DNA of 64,000 nt from Schistocerca nitens (lineage: Eukaryota; Arthropoda; Insecta; Orthoptera; Acrididae), in contig NC_064616.1 of the NCBI RefSeq assembly GCF_023898315.1, positions 291,303,205 to 291,367,204 of the forward strand, read 5' to 3'. The notes under the pieces are model-generated. The model saw only the letters and a program-made list of their open reading frames with translations. It made no database searches and was not told the DNA's origin. This document shows positions 37,246-51,000 of this stretch, in pieces. Both the position numbers and the translations under genes were made by a program. How positions within the stretch are numbered: position 1 is the first letter of the stretch; each line of letters starts with the position of its first letter.

Positions 37246-37680
37246 TTAATTGAAAGTTTTGAATTAGTATACAATGAATTAACACATACGTCAACTGGTT
37301 ATGCGCCTAAAGAAATTCTATTCGATAAACAATATGGTGACGAATGACTTGGTAATTTACCATGTATATATAATAAGGAAAGAGATCACAATGGGGTTAT
37401 ATGTAAAGCTTATTTATGGTTAAAACATAAGGCTAATATATGAAAAAACATAAGAAATTAGGTGTCGTAATTAATTATAAAGTTGGTGACTCTGTATTGT
37501 TAAAAAACCATCCGGCATCATCAGAGAAAAAGAAACTAAACCGAAAATGGTGTAGTCTATATAAGGGACCATACCGAGTTGTCTAAATACCACACACTGG
37601 AAGTTACCTTCTAGAGGACAAAGAACAGAAGATAATAAAAGGAGTCTGTCCCCACATAGAATTAAAAAAGTATTTTAGTT
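37246..37680 (+). pseudogene. pol (IN): Retrotransposon integrase C-terminal remnant
   Basis: Translation gives YNELTHTSTGYAPKEILFDK, the end of a retroviral-type integrase core. After stops at about 37345 and 37440 it continues with a C-terminal DNA-binding segment: YKVGDSVLLKNHPASSEKKK, then NRKWCSLYKGPYRV, then a tail ending HIELKKYFS with a stop near 37680. The join to RT upstream is the signature of a large internal deletion. Confidence 0.8.
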
Positions 37681-38604
37681 AAGCCAGAATTCCTATTTTA
37701 TATGACAGGATCCATTGTGAAGCTAGAGAAGATTAACAATGTATCAACTTTCTATCTAGATTTTGTAAATATGTGGTTAGTAATAATAATTATTTTGATA
37801 GTTCAGCTAAATTGAGTCATCCAAGAAGACGATAGATTTCACAAAGGATCAACTAATTACCATGAGTTTCATTAAATTGTTGCAAGAGCCATCAAGAATT
37901 ATTGGAGTTTTGTTAATTAATTATGTATTTATTATAGATTAATTAAAAATGTTTGTTTAAAATATTTTTGTTAATAAGTCTCCACATGTTATGTTATAAA
38001 AGAAGCATCACACTCATGTACACACAAGCACACTGAAAAATATAATCAGAATCAGTTCGGGTAGAAGATTGATGTAAAAGAAAGATCACTTATTATGACG
38101 GAGAGCACGTGAAAATCTTAAAGAAGAGAGACAAAGAATCTTATGAGGGAAAAAGGGAGTGAGAAGCATTTGAATGATAGGACAGTAGCAATAAAGTGAC
38201 AATAGTGTTGAACGGCCTGTATGTTAATAGACTAATGAGACTCATATGAAATGTCAAAGATTATTCAGAGTAATAAATATTATTATTAGATAAACACAAA
38301 AACAAAGTTTTGGTAGGAACCAGTAAATGGGTAGTGTCCTATGAGTACACTAGAGAGAGAAGTGTGTACTAAGTGTTACACATTCACGACATAGGTGATG
38401 CGGACCATCAGGCTGAGTCCTTACCAGGGGCGACACCACTTCACAACACAGGTCAACAATCAACAGCAAATAATCAGATCGTAATCACTGCTTGGCATGA
38501 TCTGATGCCATGGCAGCTTGGCCAGGGATTTGGAGAAGAAGAAATGGGCTTCGAACTGGGCCATGTTTCACAGCTCACATGGTCCAGTGCTGACACAGCC
38601 TCAT

Positions 38605-38885
38605 TGAACATTGAAAGGAGTGTTTTGCCGAAATAATACTATGATGCACGAAAGAAAGATAGCATTACAGATAATCTTAGGATTTGCATCGTGCCTTAGT
38701 GAACAATTCTCCCTAGCAACGTAACAACAACTACTGGTAATGAACCGCAAATGAATTTTTCCTCACTTCAGTGGTGTGAAATGATGCCGGAGATGAATGA
38801 TACACTCAATACTGTAATAACTAACCAACAGGGCCTAAAAAATCGTCTTAAAACCATAACAGACAATTAAAATCAGCAGTTCGCA
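38605..38885 (+). repeat. Internal direct repeat of the LTR derivative, copy 2
   Basis: This is a diverged second copy of 36463-36752. In one frame it reads MNDTLNTVITNQQGLKNRLK, a coiled-coil-like stretch resembling the start of some Gag proteins. That reading is tentative. Confidence 0.8.
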
Positions 38886-40406
38886 ACGCTGAGAAGACTG
38901 TGCAGACTCGCAAACGGACTTTCAAACATTACGCAAGGAACTATTTTCTTTAGAGATTTGCAGCCGCTGCTCCACGTTATCTGACAAGGACAACAATCAC
39001 TGGGCGATGCTTCTCCATTCCACCAACTGAGCTGTAGCAGTAGCGGCTCAACATCAACAGCAACAACAGAAGGGGAGGGGGGACTTCGCAGTAACTACCA
39101 ACAACAAAAATGATGCTGTGAGTATAAAGTAAGAGAGATTTATTCTTGGATATGCACAACCCATTTACTGACAAATGAGATTACTTACTGACTACTCATG
39201 GGAATTTTAAAAGCTGTGGAACATTACTATCTTTTCACATCTACATTGCTCCAACGATGCCAACTTCTAAAAAGGAGTATCAAAGGCAACAATTGTGCCT
39301 AACCAGAAATATACATATATAACACTGATGAGTGCAAATACCCCTCACATCATAAAATGCAATACATTGCACAAGTTACAGGAACTACTAATACTAATAA
39401 CACACAACATACCTACCTCAAACAATTGTCATCCGTGGGAAAAGGTACTTCTGACAAAGACCATGGTGTACACCTGGTACTTCAACTCTGACGATTAACT
39501 GGGAATGATTTTATTACCTGTAAATCCAAATCAATGTGCCATTAACAAAACGTATGAGAAGTTTCTTAGTACATGTACTATCCCATAAACAGCACCCTTC
39601 ACTCACACACTAATTAACATGTGCATAAATTTCATAACAGAAAAGCACAGATCACTAATCAAATACAGAAATATACAGACTACATGAAATTACCCACCAT
39701 CGAAATGAAAATCTACCCCAAAATAGTAGCATCTTCATTACTATATTTAAATAGTAAACATATTTAATTTTGATATCATTTGTTTTTGCCACATCACTCT
39801 GAAACAACAACTGTGTATCAAACTTAATTTAAATAACAGTAAGTCTTCATCACCTACTATGACTAATTCAACATTATTGTAAGAGAAGGGTGTTATGATT
39901 TCAGGACTTAAAAAGGGATAACAAAGCCACCTTCTTTTAGTGCTGCTCATTTTCCACAACTCCCAAACAATTATTTCGATTGAAGCAGTCAATACAATAT
40001 AAAGCGATCATAAGTGGTTTATGACTTTCACAGTTTTCTATTTCTTGAAAAACTTGGGCATTATTGGGGTTCCCAAGCTCTGTATTTAAAATTCATGGGG
40101 TAAGGTTCACGAAATCTGGTGCCAACTTGTACTTGGAGGAATGCCAATATCTCAGCTGCATTCCTTAAGGCAGTACCATTTATCAATATAAAAAACACAC
40201 AAAAATACTTGCTGCCATTGAAATCACCATCAATAGTATTTTCTTTACATGGTTTATTATTCTGCAGTCCTAACATAATAGCATTAAGGGTACTCATTCC
40301 TGATTGCAGAGCGAAACTGCTTTACAACACAGTCCAACAACTTGCAAACCCAAGGAATTCATTCCTGGCTAGATGCATTATAGAATACAACAGCATACCA
40401 CAGTGT

Positions 40407-40770
40407 GACAATGGCCTTCCCGCAATGGGAACACAAGTTCTTGCCAAGTCACCAATGTTTAGCATTGTGGTTCTTAGCCACAAGCTGGACTGGTGATTGC
40501 CCACATCTGTCAGCACTGTTGGCAAATGGCTTGCAATCAATCATTGAGAGGCCAGAAGGGAGCTACTTCATCGACAACTAAAGACTATACTCTCATAACG
40601 TGATAGTTGCAATTGGAGCAGTTTGCTCACCACATTAACATTCGATTAACCTTTAGTGATGCTTATAAACTGAGGATGTAACAGCAGGATATAATAAAAA
40701 ATAAAATTAAAAAATAATTCAGTTGCTACCAGTGGTACTCCAATGCCTGTTTCAATCCGGTTTGTTTTTA
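40407..40770 (+). repeat. 5S-headed SINE-like block, unit 6
   Basis: The 5S-like head is 40407-40524 (ATGGCCTTCCCGCAATGGGA start region, TCACCAATGTTTAGCATTG, GGACTGGTGATTGCCC). The body follows to a GGTTTGTTTTTA end, with an extra A/T-rich insert near 40690-40720. Confidence 0.62.
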
Positions 40771-41401
40771 CACATTACTACATATAATTTTTGTTACAAC
40801 AGTGGACATCAATAAAAGCTATATAAACTGCAATGACAATTTCTTTCTCACAGTCACGTTTCTGTGTTTTTAACCTTATTGCTTAGCAACTAATAGTATA
40901 TGAATCCACACTAAAGCAAGACAACTTGGTACTGAGAAATCATCATAAAAGATCTCAACGAAAACATAAAGAAGCACAGAAAACATTTTGTAATTGTTAA
41001 CATAACATACAGTGTTGATTGCCTACAGTATGTTAATAAACTAACGTCTAAAGTCACAAAAACCATTTCAATGTGGCAGAAATGTTGGGAATACTGAAAA
41101 CATATTTGAAATCTGTTTCAAAATGTACTCAGCTGCCCCATTTAATGTCTGCACTGTGTAGTATGCACTTCCTCAAAATTCAGAGTACATTACCCTCAGT
41201 GCATTCACATAGTTGTATAACTGAGCAACGGACAAAGTTAATCCACGATATAACAAGAACAAAGAAACCTACTAGTCCATATATGCAGTAGTGCATAATT
41301 ATACCATAGGCTATATATGTCTGGAAATAAAGTTGAGTAAAACACAAAGTGTTAACTTAATAACTATAAGAACATGAAAGCTCCAGTGTTGGGTTTGTGT
41401 C

Positions 41402-41646
41402 GGTTCTGGAGCGCCACTACCGACCTCATTTGAGCTCTTCTGTCAGGAGAGTTAATTTGGAGTTGGAACGGCTACTTGGGTCTGGTGCAGGGTGTGGTTC
41501 CTGTTGATTCACTCTGTAGGTGGAACTATCCTAGACATGGTTTACACCTCAACAAGAAAGGGAAGGGTAAACTGGCTGGGCTGATAGCAGGATATTTAAA
41601 GGGGGGAGGAACTACATCTCATGGTGGAAACTCTTTTTTAGTGTAA
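41402..41646 (+). pseudogene. LINE ORF1 C-terminal remnant (esterase-like end)
   Basis: Two frames are used: LERHYRPHLSSSVRRVNLEL (from about 41403) and, after a shift near 41500, WNYPRHGLHLNKKGKGKLAG ending in TAA at 41644-41646. A GLHLNxxGK block near the end of ORF1 is the His-containing block of the SGNH/GDSL esterase-like domain found in CR1-type ORF1 proteins; the preceding Asp is here His. The rest of ORF1 is lost by 5' truncation. Confidence 0.6.
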
Positions 41647-41689
41647 GATCAGTGTCCAGTGGGAAACAGCCAGGCAAGTACTAAAGATG

Positions 41690-44600
41690 TTAAAAAAGTT
41701 CAAGATACTCATGAAAGTAAAGTGAAAAATAATGTTAGTACATTTCATCAAAATATTGGGGGATTAAAGAATAAAATTGATGAGCTTCTGCTTTGTTTAG
41801 AAGATATAGAAACTGAGATGTAATAGAAGTACTATGCCTGTCTGAGCTCACATTGTCACTAATATGCAAAAGGTTAGCATCAATGGGTACAAATTAGCTG
41901 CACATGTAAGTAGAGATAATATGATGAAAGGGGGAGTTGCCATTTATGTCAAAAGCTTCCACGGTGTAAAAAATTTAGAAACTAAAAAATTTTGTGTAGA
42001 GCAACATATGGAAGCATGTGCCACTGAACTAAAACTAAATGATGGCACTTTCATAATTGAAACAGTGTATAGGTCCCCCTCAGGGAATTTCCAGCTATTT
42101 CTAGAAAACTTGGATGCTTTGTTGTGCTATCTGTCAGACAGGGGGAAGCAAATCATCATTTGTGGGGATTTCAATGTTGATTTCCTGAAAGAGTGTAATA
42201 GGAAGAATGACCTTGTAGTATTACTCAGTTCTTTCAATTTGAGCTCCGTCATTGATTTTCCTACCCGGATAACAAAGAACAGCAGGACATTGATAGATAA
42301 CTTTTTTTATAGACCAAGATAAGTTTAAGGACATAAATGCTTATCCTGTTGAGAATGGTCTTTCAGATCAGGGTGCACAGCTAGTTACAGTACATGACAT
42401 AGCTCCATGCAGTATATCAAATCAGAATTTCAAAGCAGTGCATTCAATTAACGATGTAAATATTGCAAACTTTAGGGAAAACCTACAGCAGCTAGACTGG
42501 GATGAAGTGTATGAGGAACCCGATGCAAACTTGAAATATAACTTATTTCATGATACATTTTTAAGGGTATTCGAAAATTGTTTTCCCAAGAAAATAGTTA
42601 AACATAAGTCCAAGAAAACATATAAAAAATCTTGGCTAACTAAAGGAATAAGAATATCTTGCAACCGTAAAAGAGAACTGTATCTAACAGCAAGAGGGAG
42701 TACTGACCCCAAAATTGTTCAATATTATAAAAACTATTGTGCAATACTAAGAAAAGTTATTAAAAAGTCCAGAAGCATGTGTATCATGTCTGAGATCAGT
42801 AACTCTGATAATAAAATTAAAGCAATTTGGAATGTTATTGAAAGGGAAACAGGGCAACCAAGAGCACAGGAACACTTTAGTGCCATAAAACTGAATGACA
42901 ACTATACTAACAAACAATCAGAAATTGAAAATATTTTCAATAACCATTTTTTAAATGTTGTGGAGAAAATAGGATCTAGATCTTCACTAGAAGAGGCAAG
43001 GCTACTAATAAAAGAGGCCACACCTGTGCAGTTTGAAACAACTATATTTCCACCAACCTCTCCCTCTCAAATCAGTAAAATAATAAACTCACTGAAAAGT
43101 AAAAGCTCTTACGGAATTGATGGCATTTCCAGCAAGGTACTTAAAGCTTGTTCCCCACAGATAAGTAGGATTCTCAGCCACGTATGTAATAGCTCTTTGG
43201 AGCAGGGTGTTTTCCCCGATAGACTGAAATATGCCATTGTAAAACCATTGCATAAAAAGGGGGATATGTCAGATGTCAAAACTACCGCCCAATCTCTCTT
43301 CTGACAGCTCTATCAAACATTTTTGAGAAAGTAATGTATTCAAGAGTAGCCTCCCATATTTGTAAAAATAAAGTACTAACAAAACGTCTGTTTGGTTTTC
43401 AGAAAGGCTTTTCAACAGAAAATGCTATATACGCTTTCACTGATCAAATATTAAATGCTCTGAATAACCGGACATCAGCCATTGGTATTTTTTGTGATCT
43501 CTCAAAGGCCTTTGATTGTGTAAATCACGGAATTCTTTTAGATAAGCTAAATCATTATGGTTTGAGGGGGGCAGTGCACAGATTTGTTTAATTCATACTT
43601 AACTGGAAGAATGCAGAAAGTTGAAATAGGTTGTTCATGTAATGTTGAAACAACAGCTGCTTCCTCAAACTGCGGGGCTATCAGGTACGGGATCCCACAG
43701 GGTTCAGTCTTAGGTCCTTTACTGTTCTTGATATACATTAATGATTTACCATTCCACATTGATGAAGATGCAAAGTTAGTTCTTTTCGCTGATAATACAA
43801 GTATAGTAATAACATCCAAAAACCAAGAACTAAGTGATGTAATTGTAAATGATGTTTTTCACAAAATTATTATGAGGTTCTCAGCAAATGGACACTCTTT
43901 AAATTTTAATAAAACACAGTATATACAGTTCCGTACAGTAAATGGCACAACTCCAGTAATAAATATAGACTTTGAACAGAAGTCTGTAGCTAAGGTAGAA
44001 TTATCAAAATTTTTAGATGAGAGGTTAAACTGGAAGCAACACATTGATGATCTGCTGAAACATCTGAGTTCAGCTACGTATGCTATTAGGGTTATTGCAA
44101 ATTTTAGTGATAAGTATCTCAGTAAATTAGCTTACTATGCCTACTTTCATTCACTGCTTTCGTATGGCATCATATTCTGGGGTAATTCATCGTTGAGTTG
44201 AAAAGTATTAATTGCTCAAAAATGTGTAATCAAAATAATTGATGGTGCCCACCCACGGTCATCCTGCAGAAATCTATTTAAGGATCTAGGGATACTCACA
44301 GTAACCTCACAGTATATATATTCACTTATGAAATTTGTTGTTAATAATCGAACGCAGTTCAAAAGTAATAGCAGTGTGCATATCTATAACACCAGGAGAA
44401 AGGATGATCTTCACTATGCAGGGTTAAATCTGACTTTGGCACAGAAAGGGGTAAATTATGCTGCCACAAAAGTCTTTGGCCACCTACCAAACAGCATCAT
44501 AAGCCTGACAGATAGCCAACCAACATTTAAAAATAAATTAAAAGAATTTCTAGATGAAAACTCCTTCTACTCATTGGCTGAATTTTTAGATATAAATTAA
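41690..44600 (+). pseudogene. LINE ORF2: endonuclease and reverse transcriptase, broken
   Basis: The endonuclease covers about 41690-42320 (STFHQNIGGLKNKIDELL, then IICGDFNVDFL near 42160, and an RTLIDNFF end). RT covers about 42440-44600: WNVIERETGQ, FPDRLKYAIVKPLHKKGD, LTKRLFGFQKGFST, DLSKAFDCVNHGILLDKL, YGIPQGSVLGPLLFLIYIND, and LVLFADNTSI where FADD is expected. So one catalytic Asp is Asn. Frameshifts lie near 41822, in the T7 run at about 42305, near 43277 (one A lost before the YRPISL block) and near 43580. TGA at 44199-44201 interrupts the thumb. The final 90-codon segment ends at 44598-44600. Confidence 0.92.
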
Positions 44601-47436
44601 GGGACGGGAAAACAAACCAACTTAAACATTAGTGTCATGCAATATTTTGTGTAATGTAATATCTCGCACAGATATCTTTTATTAACCTGACACGTTCCAC
44701 ATCATTACGCAGCGTTGTATTCATGATCTATGGAACAAGTATTAATCTAATCTAATCTTTCACAATACAACACACACCTTTTGGTACCATTTATGATACC
44801 AACAACAAATCTATTTCCAGTAGCTCAAAAGTACCTCACACCACAGACTTTCACAATAAAATGTTATTGAAACATATCAACAGTTATAACCTCCTTCCAA
44901 TTTAGAACTGTCAGTTTCTTATACGCAACTACCAACAAAAAAATGAACCTGTGAGTAAAAAGTAAGAGAGACTTTGCAAATAGTTTGCAGGTATTTGTAA
45001 TGATAGAAAGTTTATCATGTCATAGTCAGAAAGGTTAACTACAGGCAAAATTTCACAGATACATACACAAAGAATAGAAGGCTCAGGCTCTGTGTAGACA
45101 TTATAAAAAAGTATTTCAAATTTCAGCTGAAGTGAAAGTGAATTTCATCCGCTATGGAAGTAATTCATACACATTGAATCATATACTAAGCTCGTCCTCA
45201 CTAACTATAGGCACTAAACACAAATTATGGTTTAAAACTAGTTCATTACCAGCAATGTGCAACTCAGGATGCATCTACATTGTAACATGCCACACTTCAT
45301 AATGTAGTGGTTGAAATGAAGCAGTTAATGAGTCCACTAGTTAACTGTGCAAAGGCTCAATTAAAAGTTATGAAAATTCTTATCTTAAACACTTGATACT
45401 GGAAGAAACTGGACAGCCAACATGACATGGAATTTACTGAATCACTTTCGATCAGAGATTTCCAACCACCAGCATTACAGCTGTGAACTTGGCCCAAGTG
45501 ACTGTCATCTTTTCCACCTCAAGAATTCTTTTTTTGCAACAATACATTTCCACAATTAAGCTGAGGTGCCAACTTAAGGAACTTTGTGGTGCTGGATATT
45601 GGCGGCTGACTCCTATGAGATATGCATGCACCTGAAGCTGCGCTGTTTCAGAAATGCCTCAACAATCTCAGTGATTATGTTGTGAAGTAGTCAGTCAAGC
45701 AATGCAAATGTTCCAACAAATATTTCTAAATACATTTTTCCTTTCTTTATCGATCATGAAATCTTGCTTTCTGGTTGAAACTTGTATTCACACTGTCAGC
45801 TGAAATAAATGTGAATTACATTCCCAGTGGATGTAATTTACACATAGGAACACCTAAACTATTGCTGCACTCTGTAACAGTAGGCTCAGAAAATCAAATG
45901 ACACTATAAATATAGTCCATTAGCAACAGTGCACAATCTATGATACATCCACAATGTACCATGTTACACTTCTTGTCAAGAAATGTTAATATATAGATAC
46001 TCACTGTTCTCTATAAGATTACAAACCAAAAGGATTTATTCTTGGATATGCACAACACATTTACAGACAAATGGGACAAAATTTTGACTACACTTAGTAA
46101 TTTTAAAAGCTATGGAAAATTCCTATCATTTCACATCTACATTACTCCAACAATACCAACTTCACAAAAGGATTATCAAAGGCAACAATTGTGCCTAACC
46201 AGAAATAAAGAGATATAATTTTGATGAGTGCAAATACTACCTAATTCCATAAAACACAATGCATTGTGCAAGTTACAGGAACTACTAATACTAATATCAC
46301 ACAACATACCTCCTCAAGCAATTGATGTCTGTGGGAAAAGGTACTTCTGACATAGGCCATGATGTCCACCTAGTTCTACAACTCTGATGATCCACTGGGA
46401 ATGATGTCCTTAACTGTAAATACAAATCAATGTGTCATTAGCAGAACATATGATAAGTTTCTTATTACATGTAATGTCCCAAATGCAGCACCATTCACTC
46501 ACACACTCATTAACATTTGCATTACTTTCATGACAGAAAAGCACAAATTACAATGCAAATACAGAAACATTCACAGAATGGACTATATAAGAGTGGCTCT
46601 GAAATTACACTCGAACAAAACAACAATCACCCCAAAAGATTAGCACCCTCATTACAGAATTTAAATAGTAAACTTATTTAGTTCCCATACCAATTCTTCT
46701 TGCTGCATCAATCTCAAAAAACAACCGTGTATTAAACTTAACTTACAAACAGTCAGTCTCATATTCATACCATGCCTTTTTCAACATTACTGTAAGAGAA
46801 GGATGTTATGATCTCATTACTTACAAAGGAATATCAAAGTCACTTTCCTTTAGTGCTGGTCATTTTCCACAACACTCATACAATAATTCCTATTGAAGCA
46901 GGCACTATATTTTAAAATGATCATAAGTGACTTATGTATCTCACAGTTTTCTATTCCTTGAAAAACTTGTGCATTGTTAGGACTTTCAAGCTCTGTATTT
47001 AAAATTCATGGGGTAAGGTTCACCAAATTTGGTGCCAACAATTGGCCTTTGGCATTACACATATAATTTTGCTGGTGCACAAGATCTGATGCACTAGTTT
47101 CACAAGTAACTTGTGCTTCGCCTTTCCTCAGTACAGGCACAGAGTGTACATAATAATTCGTACTGACATTGTACTTGTAGGAATGCCAATTATTCAGCTG
47201 CAGACCAAAAGGCAGTAATATTTATTAATATAAAAAACAAACCAAAATACTTGTGCCATCAAAATCACCATCAATAGTAATTTCTTTACATGTTTTACTA
47301 TAACATAATAAAATAAAGGGTACTCATCCCTGATTGCAGAGCAAAACTGCATTACACAACAGTCCACTAACTTGCAAACCCAAGGAATTCACTCCTGGCT
47401 AGATGCATTATAGAATACAACTGCATACCACTGTGT

Positions 47437-47735
47437 GCCAATAGCCTCCCCACATTGGTAACACCAGTTATTGCCAGGAGGCAAGTTTAGCATTGTGGGC
47501 CTTGGCCACAAACTGGATTTGTGATTGCCCACATCTGTTCAGCACTGTTGGCAAATGAGTTGCAATCAGCCACTGAGAGGCAAAAAGGGAGCTACTTGAT
47601 AGTTGCAATTGGAGCAGTTGGCTCACCCCTTTCACCTTCATTTAATCTTTAGTGGTTCTTATAAACTGAGGATGATACAGCAGTCAGTTGCTACCAGTGG
47701 TCCTCCAATGCCTGTTTTAATGGAGTTGATTTTTG
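47437..47735 (+). repeat. 5S-headed SINE-like block, unit 7
   Basis: The head is 47437-47553, with a small deletion in the A-box region (GCCAGGAGGCAAGTTTAGCA). The C-box region reads CTGGATTTGTGATTGCCC. The body is shortened but runs in the usual order to GGAGTTGATTTTTG. Confidence 0.6.
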
Positions 47736-48054
47736 CACATTACCAGATATAATTTTTGTTACAACAGTGCACATCAATACACACTACAGAAACTGGAATG
47801 ACAATTTTTTCTCACAGCCTCATTTCTGTTTTTTTAACCTAATTGCTTAGCAACTAATTGTATATGAATCCACACTAAAGCGAGACAAATTGGTACTGAG
47901 TATCATGACTCCCTCAACTGAGGAATCATGATAAAAGATCTCAATTAAACATAAAGAAACACAGAAAACATTTAAAAATTGATAACATAACATACGGTCT
48001 TGATTGTCTACACTATGTTCATAAACCAACATCTAACGTCACAAAAAAACAGTG

Positions 48055-51000
48055 AAATTTGGCAGAACTGTTGGGAATACTGAAGACATATTTGAAATCT
48101 GTTTCAAAATGTACTCAGCTGCCCCATTTAATGTGTGCACTGTGTAGTATGTACTTCCTCAAAATTCAGAGTACATTACCCTCAGTGCACTAATATAGTT
48201 GTATAACTGACCAACTGACATAATAAATCCACTATATAACAAGAACAAAGAAACCTGCTCTTCCTTGTATCTGGTAGTGCATAATAGCTGGATGTCTGGC
48301 AGTAAATTTGACTAAAACACAAAGTGTTAACTCAATAGCTATAACAACATGAAAGCTTTTCACTATACAATGCACACCTTTTGGTAACATACATGATACC
48401 AACAAGTAATCTGTTTCCAGTAGCTTGAAAGTACCTCACACCACGCACTTTCACAATAAAATGTTATTGTAACATATCAACAGTTATAGCCTCCTTCCAA
48501 TTTAGAACTGTCAGTTTCTTATACACAACTACCAACAAAAAAATGAACCTGTGAGTATAAAGTAAGAGAGACTTTGCAAATAGTTTGCAGGTATTTGTAA
48601 TGAATGAAAATTTATCATGTCATAGAAAGGTTAACTAAAGGCAAAATTGAACAGATATATACACAAAGAATAAGAAGGCCCAGACTCTGGGTAGACATTA
48701 TAAAAAAGTATTTCAAATTTCAGCTGAAGTGAAAGTGAATTTCATCCCCTATGGAAGTAATTCATACACATTGAATCATATACTAATCTTGTCCTCACTA
48801 TCTTTAGGCACTAAACTCAAATTCTGGTTTAAAACTAGTTCATTACCAGCAATATGCAACTCAGGATGCATCTACATTGTAATGTGTCACAATTCATATT
48901 GTAGTGATTGAATTGAAGCAGCTAATGAGACCACTAGTTAACTATGCAGAGGCTCAATTAAAAGCTATGAAAATTTTTATCGTACACACTTGATACTGTA
49001 AGAAACCGTACAGCCAACACCACATGAAATATACTGAATCATTTTCGATGGGAGGTCTTCCACCACGAACCCAACAGGTGCAAACTTTGCTGTAATCTGT
49101 TCCATCTCATGAATTCTTTTTTGTTGCAATACATTTCCACAATAAAGCTGAGGTGCCAACTGATGGGACTTTGAAGTGCTGGATATGGGTGGTTGACTCC
49201 TATGAGATGTGCATGAAATTGAAGCTGCATTGTTTCAAAAATGCCTCAACAATATCAGAGACTATGTTGTGAAGTAGCCACTCAATCAATGTAAAAATTG
49301 CAATAAATATTACTAAATACATTTTTCCTTTCCTTATAGGTCATAAAAACTTTCTGGTTGCAACTTGTATTTACACTATAAGTGGAAATGAAAGTGAATT
49401 ACATTTCCTGTGGATACAATTTACACATAGGAATACCTAAAATATTTTTGCACTCTGTAACAGTAGCCTCATAAAATCAAATGACAGTACAAATAGAGCC
49501 CATTAGCTACAATGTGCAATCCACTATACATCCACAACATACCACATGATACTTTCTGTGGAGAAATGTTCCCATATAGATACTCACTGTTCTCTATAAG
49601 ATTAAAAAACCAAAAGGACAAATGAGACCACTTTTTGACTACACTCAGGAATTTTAAAAGCCTTGGAAGTTCCTATTTTTTCACATTTACATTACTCCAG
49701 CACTGCCAACTTCTCAACAGGAGTATCATGCCTAACCAGAAATATACAGATATAACACTGATGAGTGCAAATACTCCTAACATAAAAAATGCAACACATT
49801 GCACAAGTTACAGGAACTACCAGTACTACTATCACACAACGTACCTACCACAAGGAATTGATGTTTGTTGCAAAAGGTACTGCTGACAAAGGCCATGGTG
49901 AAATCATAGTACTAGAACTCTGGCGATCCACTGGCAATGATTTCATCAACTGTAAATGCAAATCAATGTGCCATTAGCAAAACGTATGCGAAATTTCGTA
50001 GTTTATGTACTATTCCATAAGCAGCACCCTTCACTTACACACTCATTAACAACTGCATTACGTTCATGACAGAAAAGCATCAATTACTAGGCAAATACAG
50101 AAACATAAACACAACAGACTAGTTAACAGGCTCTGTAGTTATCCTCCATCAAAATGACAATCTACCCCAAAAGATTAGTATCCTGATTACTAAATTTAAA
50201 TAGTAAACTTATTTAATTCTCATATCATTTGACTTGCTACATCAATCTCAAATAACAACTGTGTAATAAACTTAACTTAAGAACAGTAAGTCTCATATTC
50301 CTACCATGCCTTATTCAACATTAGTGTAAGATAAGGATGTTATGATCTCAGGACTTACAAAGGGATAACAAAGTCACTTCTTTTAGCACTCCTCGTTTTC
50401 CACAATACTCAAACAATAATTCCGATTGATGCAGGCAATACATTTTAAAATGATCATTTGTGAATCTCACAGTTCTCTATTCCTTGAAAAGGTTGTGCAG
50501 TGTGTTTTCAAGCCCAGTAGTTAAAATTCTTGGGGTAAAATGCTTCAAATCTGCTGTCAACAATTGGCTTTTGGCATTATACATATAATTTGCCGATGAT
50601 GTATGTGAACTGTGCACAAGATCTGATGCACTGGTTTTACATGTTACATATGCCTCCCCTTTCCAGTGCATGCAGAGAGTGTAGATGATATTCCATACTG
50701 GCATTGTACTCGTAGGAATGCTGATTACTCAGCTGCAGTCCTTAAGGCAGTAACATCAATATAAAAAACAAACAAAAATATTTTCTGCCATTGAAATCAC
50801 TATCAATAGTATTTTCTTTACATAGTTTACTATTCTGCAGTCCTAAAATAATAAAATAAAGAATACTCATATCTGGTTGCGAAGCAAAATTGCATTACAC
50901 AACAGTCCACTCATTTGCAAACCCAAGATTAGATGTGTTATAGAATTCAACTGCATACCTCAGTGTGCCAATGGCCTCCCCGCACTGGGAACACCAGTTC

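Larger units (their letters stand above)
35523..39090 (+). mobile_element. Internally deleted LTR-retrotransposon derivative, TSD GTAA
   Basis: Compared with other units, the insert begins TGTAAGACCCCAAGAAACCC and ends GGGGACTTCGCA. GTAA precedes it (35519-35522) and follows it (39091-39094), where the uninserted unit has one GTAACTACC. TG...CA ends and a 4-bp duplication fit an LTR element. Its pol is reduced to part of RT fused to the end of integrase. A ~285-bp block occurs twice (36463-36752, 38605-38885). I could not find matching terminal LTRs, so the internal organisation is uncertain. Confidence 0.72.
32485..41070 (+). repeat. Array unit 6, rearranged and twice invaded
   Basis: There are three unit segments. 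32485-34598 is ordinary. After the RTE endonuclease fragment, 35248-35522 goes back to an earlier unit position (ATGCAGTAGTTCATAATTAT onward). After the LTR element, 39091-41070 continues from GTAACTACCAACAACAAAAA and then skips at about 39138 straight to TTTATTCTTGGATATGCACA. So this copy joins parts of at least two units. The first segment is very similar to the corresponding part of unit 5 (28602 onward), more than to later units. Confidence 0.8.
41391..44757 (+). mobile_element. CR1/Jockey-like LINE, 5'-truncated in ORF1
   Basis: The insert carries the end of ORF1, most of ORF2 (endonuclease then RT), a 3' UTR with GATCTATGGAACAAGTATTA and a tail of AATCT repeats (44744-44757). The array unit has AGCTTTTCACAAT at this place; the insert splits it without a visible target duplication, as is common for CR1-clade elements. 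ORF2 has several frameshifts and one changed catalytic residue, so the copy is dead, but protein similarity is easy to read, so it is moderately young. Confidence 0.9.
41071..48054 (+). repeat. Array unit 7, split by a CR1-like LINE
   Basis: The unit starts ATGTGGCAGAAATGTTGGGA. It breaks at ATGAAAGCT (41390) and resumes at TTCACAATACAACACACACC (44758). Without the LINE it is about 3.6 kb. It carries a 5S-headed block at 47437. Confidence 0.88.

Noticed and set aside
40119-40496. 125-codon plus-strand open frame crossing the 5S-headed block
   Set aside because: It overlaps non-coding repeat sequence and is not maintained in the equivalent places of other units.
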